Shown here: positions 1 to 5,276 of the stretch, one piece after another
Numbering within the stretch: position 1 is the stretch's first letter
Layout: each line of letters begins with the position of its first letter
Origin: Planctomycetota bacterium
Lineage (GTDB): Bacteria > Planctomycetota > UBA1135
DNA length: 6,666 nucleotides
NCBI GenBank assembly: GCA_002400895.1
Contig: NVRO01000164.1
Location: 1 to 6,666 of the forward strand
Direction: 5' to 3'
The notes under the pieces: model-generated
Seen by the model: the letters and a program-made list of their open reading frames with translations, nothing else
Database searches by the model: none
What the model was told of the DNA's origin: nothing
Position numbers and translations under genes: made by a program

Positions 1-990
1 ATTGTCACTCTCGCCCGCCGCAACCGCATAGCCCCAATCAGAATCGCTGCTGTATCCGGTATGGAAGGATTGGTCGACGATACCGGTTTCGTAAAGCTCC
101 TGATGATGCACCGAGGCATCACCCAAAGCGAGGTCGAGCACCAATGATGCCAACACATGCCGGCGCAGGTTTTCCGGTCCCAAACCAAGCCCGGCAGACT
201 CACGCCAGCCGATCCAGATGTGGGGACGCACCACTTCAAAACACTCCTCCATCACCGCCGCACACGGGGTTTCAGCTTCCTCTGGATAAAGGCGGGTAAC
301 TTCCGGGCGACCACTACTGGAGTCAAGTCGATCCTCGACCATGGCGAAAACTTCCTCCGGGTCGAAATCTCCCGCCAGCGCCAATTTCATATTTTCCGGG
401 CGATAGAAGGCATCGAAGCAGGCTTGCAGGTGGGCGGCACTGGTACGGCGAACTTCGGAGACCGCTCCACCAGGTGGAATCCTCACCGGGTGTTGGTGGT
501 AAAGCCCGCGATGGAGGAGAAACAAACCACGAAAATGGGGCAGGTCTTCATACATCCGCACCTCCTGTTCAATGATGCCCTTTTCCTTTTCCACTCGCTC
601 CTCAGTAATCAGGGGATGCTGGACAAAATCGAGCAACACCTCCAATCCCTCGACAAAGCGTCCGGCAGAAGTGAAATGATAAGTGGTGCTGCGGAACCCG
701 GTACCGCCGTTGAAGTCGGCTCCTATTTCCCCGAAACGATCAAATACTTTTTCTTCCCGGCCCTCGAACAACTTGTGTTCCAGAAAATGAGCGCTGCCGT
801 CGGGAACCAGAATCTCTTCCTGCTCGCCAACCCGGAACTTGGTGTCAGTACTGCCATAGCGCAACCCGAACCAACCGGAGGAAGTGGCAAAGCCGGGCTT
901 GGGAATCAGCGCAATCTCGGCTCCACAGCTCGCCCGAGCCAACCAGACAGTTTCACCAAGTCTTTCGTGAGTAATCTTTTCTGCTTTCAT
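1..990 (-). CDS. M16 family zinc metallopeptidase, YmfH-like (catalytic partner), 3'-truncated by the window edge
   Basis: The frame starts at ATG 990-988 and stays open to base 1, giving 330 residues. M16 proteins of this type are usually somewhat over 400, so about 100 C-terminal residues are missing. The zinc site is intact: HFLEH at residues 68-72 (zinc ligands H68 and H72, catalytic E71), followed by EKGIIEQEVRMYED around 136-149, where E143 is the expected third ligand. The run AHFLEHKLFEG is characteristic of the YmfH branch of M16, annotated elsewhere as associated with EF-P modification. The start codon shares one base with the stop of the upstream YmfF-like gene (TGATG), so translation is probably coupled; only a weak GAG lies ahead of the start. 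No signal peptide is seen, so a cytoplasmic location is likely. The family assignment is firm. The substrate is unknown, and a role in EF-P modification is only by family analogy. Confidence 0.9.
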   Translation of the reverse strand, partial: MKAEKITHERLGETVWLARASCGAEIALIPKPGFATSSGWFGLRYGSTDTKFRVGEQEEILVPDGSAHFLEHKLFEGREEKVFDRFGEIGADFNGGTGFRSTTYHFTSAGRFVEGLEVLLDFVQHPLITEERVEKEKGIIEQEVRMYEDLPHFRGLFLLHRGLYHQHPVRIPPGGAVSEVRRTSAAHLQACFDAFYRPENMKLALAGDFDPEEVFAMVEDRLDSSSGRPEVTRLYPEEAETPCAAVMEECFEVVRPHIWIGWRESAGLGLGPENLRRHVLASLVLDLALGDASVHHQELYETGIVDQSFHTGYSSDSDWGYAVAAGESDN

Positions 991-2270
991 CAGTTCTCAT
1001 CCCCGGACAGTAAATAGGCGAGATCCGGCGCGAACCCGGCTGCGGTCGCCATGATCTGATCGCGCCCGATGGATTTAATCATTTCCGCCCGACAAGCGGG
1101 AGTACGGCCAAAACCAAGGTGCTCTTCACGGGTAAAAAACCCGGCCAAACTGGGCGCACTATCACCGAGGGCGTCAAGGTCATTGAGTAAATTAACCTTG
1201 GTCAAGGAGAGTTCCTTTTCACTGAACTCGCCGCAGGCCAGTTGTCCAATTTGATTCTGGACTTCGTCACGGACTTCTTCATAGCTATCCGCATCTATCC
1301 CGGCGCCAACGGTAAGAATGCCCTTGCGGGTACGGATTGAAGACGAGATTCCATAGCACAATGAACGCTCTTCGCGCACCACCCGGAACAAGCGTGAATG
1401 AGTCCCGCCACCCAGCAGCGAGGAGGTGAGTGAGAGCGCCTCCATCTGCTCCGCATCCGCGGGCGGAGAAAAACGAAACCCCATCAAAAAGCGGGCTTGG
1501 TCGATTGCTAAATGCTCACGTACTTCGCGCAGCTCACCGGCATCCCGGGTGGTGGTCGACGGCAATGGTTTGGCGCGGTCGCCGCCCAGGCTCTCCAGCC
1601 AGGTAGCCAGCTCGTCGGGATTGATTGGTCCGACCGCAACCGCAGTCAGCGGAGCGGAGGCCAGCAGGCCGAGCCGCGCACGCTCACAATCTTCCGGTTC
1701 AAGTGCTGCGATTTGTTCCGCACTCCCCCATGGCGGGATACCGTAGGGTTCGTCCTCACAGAGACAAGCGAGGAATCGTTCGTGGGCCCAGGCCGCGCGA
1801 TCGTCCTTGAGTGATTGGATGCGACGTACCAATTGTTGGCGCTCGCGCTCGAAACTTGCTGGTGGAAAAAGTTCGCCACCCGCTCCCCGCAATGGCTCGG
1901 TCAACAGCTCCCGGCCCAAGCTCAGGGTGCCATGCTCGACCCCTGCTCCTTTTGGCAAAAAACGATCGCCGACCCATGCCATTCCCAGACTGAAGCGGTG
2001 TGATTCCGCCAGACGATCGCCATCAATCTGAATTTCTGATCCGTAAAGCAACTCCTCTGCCCGGGTGATGGCCATTTGGCTCGGATGCCTGGCGCTGCCC
2101 TGCTCCAGCAATCGCACCAGCAGGGTACGAGCCGGACTCAGTCCATCCCCAACGTAGTGGTCGAAATGGACTTCCAATTGGGCCCGCTTGAAGCGGGAAT
2201 CCGGGAGACACAACAGAACCATTCCGGGGGCTGGTTCCAGGCGAATTGGGGGATGTTGATTGAGGACCAT
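990..2270 (-). CDS. M16 family protein without zinc motif, YmfF-like (non-catalytic partner)
   Basis: This 426-residue protein has the two-domain M16 layout. Where active members carry HxxEH it has LLVRLLEQGSARHPSQ, followed by the LYGSEI segment (about residues 50-80), which is the pattern of the YmfF branch. It is therefore predicted not to bind zinc. The C-terminal M16 domain is well kept: LLGGGTHSRLF at about 285-295 and REERSLCYG at about 299-307 supply the Arg and Tyr that hold substrate in M16 enzymes. The frame could extend upstream to 2366, but ATG 2270 is preferred. It gives the usual family length, and the longer form would add a cysteine-rich, non-conserved leader running into the start of the divergent gene. 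No Shine-Dalgarno site precedes ATG 2270. The stop overlaps the start of the YmfH-like gene by one base, and the two products probably form a heterodimer. Substrate unknown. Confidence 0.87.
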   Translation of the reverse strand: MVLNQHPPIRLEPAPGMVLLCLPDSRFKRAQLEVHFDHYVGDGLSPARTLLVRLLEQGSARHPSQMAITRAEELLYGSEIQIDGDRLAESHRFSLGMAWVGDRFLPKGAGVEHGTLSLGRELLTEPLRGAGGELFPPASFERERQQLVRRIQSLKDDRAAWAHERFLACLCEDEPYGIPPWGSAEQIAALEPEDCERARLGLLASAPLTAVAVGPINPDELATWLESLGGDRAKPLPSTTTRDAGELREVREHLAIDQARFLMGFRFSPPADAEQMEALSLTSSLLGGGTHSRLFRVVREERSLCYGISSSIRTRKGILTVGAGIDADSYEEVRDEVQNQIGQLACGEFSEKELSLTKVNLLNDLDALGDSAPSLAGFFTREEHLGFGRTPACRAEMIKSIGRDQIMATAAGFAPDLAYLLSGDEN

Positions 2271-2339
2271 GCTGGGGAGGTAAAGACAGTGCAGGAAACA
2301 TCCTAGGAACTCCGCTGAATCTATCATAAAGTGTTCGCC
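2271..2339. promoter_or_regulatory. Divergent intergenic region, presumed to hold both promoters
   Basis: These 69 bases separate the start of the minus-strand M16 pair from the plus-strand glycosyltransferase operon and are the only real intergenic gap, so both promoters probably lie here. A plus-strand -10-like TATCAT is at 2322-2327, which would place the transcript start only a few bases ahead of ATG 2340. A minus-strand -10-like TAGGAT is at 2305-2300. No convincing -35 box accompanies either. An 8-base perfect palindrome, TCCTAGGA, is at 2301-2308. No purine-rich ribosome site precedes either start codon. The promoter hexamers are weak matches and remain inference. Confidence 0.35.
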
Positions 2340-3545
2340 ATGCGTGCGGTTCTGCTCCACCCCCATGACCCCTGTGTGCCCTATGCATCAGGGGTGGGCA
2401 CGATGATTAATGCATTCATCACTTGCGCGCCGGAGGATCTTCAGGTGGAGCTGGTGGGGATTACCTCCGATCCCAAGGACAGCCGCCTCCGAAGTTGGCA
2501 TTCAGTTGAAGTCGAAGGCCGCCAGTTGCGCTGGTTTCCGTTATTGGTTGACCACCCGTCAATTCGTGCGCGGGTGCCACTCAGCTTCCGCTACACCTGG
2601 AAGTTACGGCGGACGCGACACCAATTCGACCTCGCCGGAATCAGCCAATTGTTTCACCGCTTGGAAACTGCCTGGGCCACCCACGACATCGACTCCCAGA
2701 AATTGATGTTCCTCCACTACCACGTGGAGGACCAGATTCTCCACGAGAATACCGAAGTGACCTGGAGCAGATTTCCGAAGGCCTACTTTGCTCTGGAAAA
2801 ACGAATATTGCCGAAGATGGACTTTCTGTGGTCGGAACGCTCCGACGGAATCGAATGGTGGAAGGAACACTACCCGATAATGAAGGACCGCGCCGAGTGG
2901 CTGCCCACGTGGGCGGATGATCATGTTTTTTACCCACTGACAATCCGTAAATGCAAGAAGTTGCGCAAGCAGCTTTGCGCCGAACTTGGCGCCGACCCGG
3001 CCAAGGAAATTGCCTTTTTTGCCGCTCGTTTCGAAGGTCAAAAAGATCCGATGCTGTTGATGCAAACCTGGAAACTGTTGCAAACGGCCCGCCCCGATGT
3101 CCAACTGGTACTGGCCGGGGCCGGCTCGCTCGAAAACGAAATGCGCGCCTTTGTTGCTGGCGCTGGCCTCGAACAATCGGTGTTCTTCGCCGGGACCCTC
3201 GGGCAGTCCGCAGTCGCCAACTGGCAGAATGCTGCCGACCTCTTTGTTCTTTCCTCCGCCTTTGAGGGAATGGCGCTGTCGATGATTGAAGCGCTGGCTG
3301 CCGGGGTTCCGGTGGTAACCACCAAGGTTGGCGAGGCACCGCGAGTAATCACCGCCCCTGAGCATGGCCGCATCGTCGAGGAACGCAGCGCCGAGTGCAT
3401 CGCCGATGCCGTGGTGCAGGTACTGTCGCAGCCGCGTAACCGTCAAGCCTGTGTCCGCGCTGCCGAGCCGTACACCCCGCGCAAGGTACTGGAACCGGTT
3501 TACGACCGGATTCGCCAATACCATGAACGCCGGATGAATCAGTGA
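2340..3545 (+). CDS. GT4 family glycosyltransferase
   Basis: This 401-residue protein is predicted to move a sugar from a nucleotide donor to an acceptor with retention of configuration, on the cytoplasmic side of the membrane. The GT-B fold is readable. The N-terminal domain opens with the MRAVLLHPHD strand and a glycine loop, SGVGTMINAF (about 17-26). The C-terminal domain starts near 225 with AARFEGQKDP, containing the donor-phosphate residues R230 and K235. It continues through VLAGAGSLENE (about 257-267), then the ExxxxxxxE motif FEGMALSMIEAL with E309 and E317, then AAGVPVVTTKVGEAPRVI. ATG 2340 is preferred over in-frame GTG 2331 because MRAVLLH matches the usual family start; neither has a Shine-Dalgarno site. 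There is no signal peptide or clear membrane span. The gene overlaps the next by four bases (GTGA). It probably builds a surface polysaccharide or glycolipid; donor and acceptor cannot be told. Confidence 0.9.
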   Translation: MRAVLLHPHDPCVPYASGVGTMINAFITCAPEDLQVELVGITSDPKDSRLRSWHSVEVEGRQLRWFPLLVDHPSIRARVPLSFRYTWKLRRTRHQFDLAGISQLFHRLETAWATHDIDSQKLMFLHYHVEDQILHENTEVTWSRFPKAYFALEKRILPKMDFLWSERSDGIEWWKEHYPIMKDRAEWLPTWADDHVFYPLTIRKCKKLRKQLCAELGADPAKEIAFFAARFEGQKDPMLLMQTWKLLQTARPDVQLVLAGAGSLENEMRAFVAGAGLEQSVFFAGTLGQSAVANWQNAADLFVLSSAFEGMALSMIEALAAGVPVVTTKVGEAPRVITAPEHGRIVEERSAECIADAVVQVLSQPRNRQACVRAAEPYTPRKVLEPVYDRIRQYHERRMNQ

Positions 3546-3991
3546 AGCTTGCCCTCGTAACTTCGACCGGTGGCCATCTGCTGGAAATGATGAATCTGCG
3601 CGAGGGGTGGGAAGATCATGATCGTTTTTTTGTCACCTTTCCTTTGCAGGACGCCAAGACCCTGCTCGAGGGAGAGCGGGTCATCTGGGCCCACTATCCG
3701 ACCAATCGCTCACTCAAGAACCTGGTCAAGAATTTCTGGTTGGCGTGGAGAGTGTTGCGTCGCGAGCGTCCCGACGTAGTTGTCTCCACCGGGGCCGGGG
3801 TCGCGGTACCGTTCATCTGGGTTGGCAAATCACTCGGCATCCGTACCGTTTACCTGGAGTGTATTACCCGTATTCACACCATATCTACCGCTGGCAAAAT
3901 GATTTTGCCGGTGGTCGACAAATTCTTCGGTCAGTGGGAAGAATTGGCCGAACTTAAAGCAAAGATCGACTACGAGGGCCGCAACGTCTGA
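3542..3991 (+). CDS. Alg14/CpsF/PssD-type glycosyltransferase subunit (acceptor/membrane half)
   Basis: This 149-residue protein resembles the N-terminal half of a split GT28-type transferase: eukaryotic Alg14 and bacterial capsule or EPS proteins such as CpsF and PssD. The signature VTSTGGHLLEMM is at residues 6-17. PDVVVSTGAGVAVPF follows at about 77-91, then YLECITRIHTISTAGKM (104-120) and the family-typical FGQWEEL near the end. In known pairs this half binds the lipid-linked acceptor and recruits the donor-binding partner, which is the next gene. Unlike eukaryotic Alg14 it has no N-terminal membrane anchor; the segment about 57-76 (aromatic, leucine and arginine-rich) could be a peripheral membrane helix, which is inference. 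It starts at GTG 3542, overlapping the previous stop by four bases, with a weak GGA at 3532-3534. Its stop shares one base with the next start. The sugar transferred is unknown (GlcNAc, Gal and GlcA occur in the family). Confidence 0.9.
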   Translation: MKLALVTSTGGHLLEMMNLREGWEDHDRFFVTFPLQDAKTLLEGERVIWAHYPTNRSLKNLVKNFWLAWRVLRRERPDVVVSTGAGVAVPFIWVGKSLGIRTVYLECITRIHTISTAGKMILPVVDKFFGQWEELAELKAKIDYEGRNV

Positions 3992-4479
3992 TGATCTTTT
4001 TCACCGTCGGAACCGAGCAGTTTGATTTCAAGCGCATGATCGACGCTGCCGACCTGGTTGCTACCGAGCTTCCTGATGAAGAAGTATTCATTCAAATTGC
4101 GGACAATACGGAAGTCCCCCAGCACGCCTCATGGGAAAGATGGCTCTCCTATCAGGACTTTGCGCAACGGGTAGAGGACGCTCGCATTGTGGTAACTCAT
4201 GCCGGGGCCGGCTCGCTGCTTTCGTGCGCCTGGATTGACAAGGTGGCAATTACCGTCCCTCGCTTGCACAAGTATGGTGAACACGTTGACAACCACCAAT
4301 GTGAGTTGGCCGACAAAATGGCCGAGCTCGGCCATGCCATCATCGGCGAAACTCCCGAGGAATTATGCCGCCTGGTAGTCGATTATGAAGCCGAGATAGG
4401 CAAGCTGAAGCGTGAGCACAAATCCAGCCCGACCCTGGGCACAGCGCTTAAAAAGTGGCTGGAGCAAATCGAATGTTGA
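3991..4479 (+). CDS. Alg13/CpsG/PssE-type glycosyltransferase subunit (donor-binding half)
   Basis: This 162-residue protein matches the C-terminal, nucleotide-sugar-binding half of a split GT28 enzyme: Alg13 in eukaryotes, CpsG or PssE in bacterial capsule and EPS loci. It opens with IFFTVGTEQFDFKRMI (2-16). VVTHAGAGSLL at 67-77 is the donor phosphate loop, and PRLHKYGEHVDNHQCELA at 90-107 is the conserved nucleotide-sugar contact region. The length is typical of the stand-alone subunit. It follows the Alg14-type gene with a one-base TGATG overlap; a GAGGG at 3974-3978 lies 12 bases upstream, somewhat far for a ribosome site, so coupling is likely. It should be inactive alone and work as a complex with its neighbour at the inner face of the membrane. 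Its stop overlaps the next gene by seven bases. Donor sugar not determinable. Confidence 0.91.
   Translation: MIFFTVGTEQFDFKRMIDAADLVATELPDEEVFIQIADNTEVPQHASWERWLSYQDFAQRVEDARIVVTHAGAGSLLSCAWIDKVAITVPRLHKYGEHVDNHQCELADKMAELGHAIIGETPEELCRLVVDYEAEIGKLKREHKSSPTLGTALKKWLEQIEC
4461..4464 (+). promoter_or_regulatory. Ribosome binding site choosing ATG 4473
   Basis: GGAG lies eight bases before ATG 4473, inside the 3' end of the Alg13-type gene. It is the best-placed ribosome site in the window and favours ATG 4473 over the in-frame GTG at 4455, which has only an A-rich stretch ahead of it. Confidence 0.5.
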
Positions 4480-5276
4480 GCCTTGCACTGATGGTCTGTT
4501 GCCAGCCGCAGACCGGCACGGCGATGGAATTCCTGTCCCGAGCGGCTGCCGCTCAGCAGCCCGATCGAGCAGCTGGAAAATTACTCCCGGTCGAGGGCTT
4601 CAGTCTTTCCCTCAATATCCGCGAACGCGACCAACAACGCAACGACATTGATCTTTTGGTGGAGTACGCCCGCGCCGACGGCGGTCGCGTCAAGCTGGTT
4701 CTTGACGACCCCAACCGTGGAGTTAGTGTTGCCAAGGGATTTGACGGAAACTCGTACTGGTTGCAAGAAAAGGGCGGCGAGGAAATCGATTTGTCGTCAC
4801 GGGAATTCACCCAGGATCGCGAAGCAATCGACCAGGCAATCGAGCTATGCGAGCGCTTGCGACTGATGTTCGACCTGAACGACCTCGCCAAACAAGCCAT
4901 CAAGCCACAGCTGAAAGAACGCGGCAAGCAAGTATTTATCAGCGGCAGCATCAGGCACCAGACCCTTAATCATCCTTTTGAATTGGTCTTCGACGGTGAG
5001 CACCATCGCCTTGATTCCCTGCAGCTGTGGATTCCCTTACTTGACCAAAAGGGCCGTCCGGCAGTTGACCAACAAGGCAAAGCACTGTGGCGGTCGCAAC
5101 CACGTTTCACCCTCAGCCACTACCGCAACTTCGAAGGCCTGCTTGCTCCCCAGTTAATCCGCGAGTTTGCACCGGGCCCGGTTGGTGAACCGCCGATACG
5201 GCCCATCGAGATTCACGCACTGAAGTGGAAATCTCCGCCCCCAGTAGAGCGTAATCGGTCAGCTCAGCGGCGGTAG
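4473..5276 (+). CDS. Probable exported protein of unknown function, LolA-like fold suspected
   Basis: This 267-residue protein is not recognised with certainty. It begins with a short hydrophobic segment, LSLALMVCC (2-10), that could be a signal peptide. The cysteines do not form a good lipobox (V or C at -1), and the ATG 4473 form has no basic n-region; the GTG 4455 start would add one arginine. The body alternates polar and hydrophobic residues as in beta-sheet. KGFDGNSYWLQ (about 88-98) and FELVFDGEHHRLDSLQLW (169-186), followed by FTLSHYRNFEGLLAPQLI (212-229), resemble the GxDGxxxW and final 'YRxFxGLxxPxxI' strands of LolA-like or outer-membrane-lipoprotein-sorting proteins. An acidic helical stretch lies at about 113-150. 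It overlaps the Alg13-type gene by seven bases, so it is probably co-translated with the glycosyltransferases, and it ends 13 bases inside convergent mutL. An envelope role is likely; the specific function is unknown. Confidence 0.75.
   Translation: MLSLALMVCCQPQTGTAMEFLSRAAAAQQPDRAAGKLLPVEGFSLSLNIRERDQQRNDIDLLVEYARADGGRVKLVLDDPNRGVSVAKGFDGNSYWLQEKGGEEIDLSSREFTQDREAIDQAIELCERLRLMFDLNDLAKQAIKPQLKERGKQVFISGSIRHQTLNHPFELVFDGEHHRLDSLQLWIPLLDQKGRPAVDQQGKALWRSQPRFTLSHYRNFEGLLAPQLIREFAPGPVGEPPIRPIEIHALKWKSPPPVERNRSAQRR

Noticed and set aside
157..1017. Long plus-strand open frame of 286 codons
   Set aside because: It lies antisense to the YmfH-like gene, whose zinc motifs are clear on the minus strand. 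The plus-strand translation shows no family motifs and has low-complexity, arginine/threonine-rich content typical of a shadow frame.
2271..2366. Upstream extension of the YmfF-like gene to 2366
   Set aside because: The extra 32 residues are cysteine/histidine-rich, not family-like, and would overlap the start of the divergent glycosyltransferase gene. ATG 2270 gives the usual length.
2023..2388. Minus-strand open frame of 121 codons across the divergent region
   Set aside because: It is out of frame with the YmfF-like gene, which accounts for the same bases, and it has a proline/glycine-rich shadow composition.
2604..3524. Minus-strand open frames of 306 and 232 codons (the second at 2641-3339)
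   Set aside because: Both are antisense to the GT4 gene, which has full family motifs on the plus strand. The antisense products are recognisably non-protein-like.
4455..4472. GTG start for the LolA-like gene
   Set aside because: It has no ribosome site ahead of it, whereas ATG 4473 has GGAG at eight bases. It is not fully excluded, because it would add a basic residue useful for a signal peptide.
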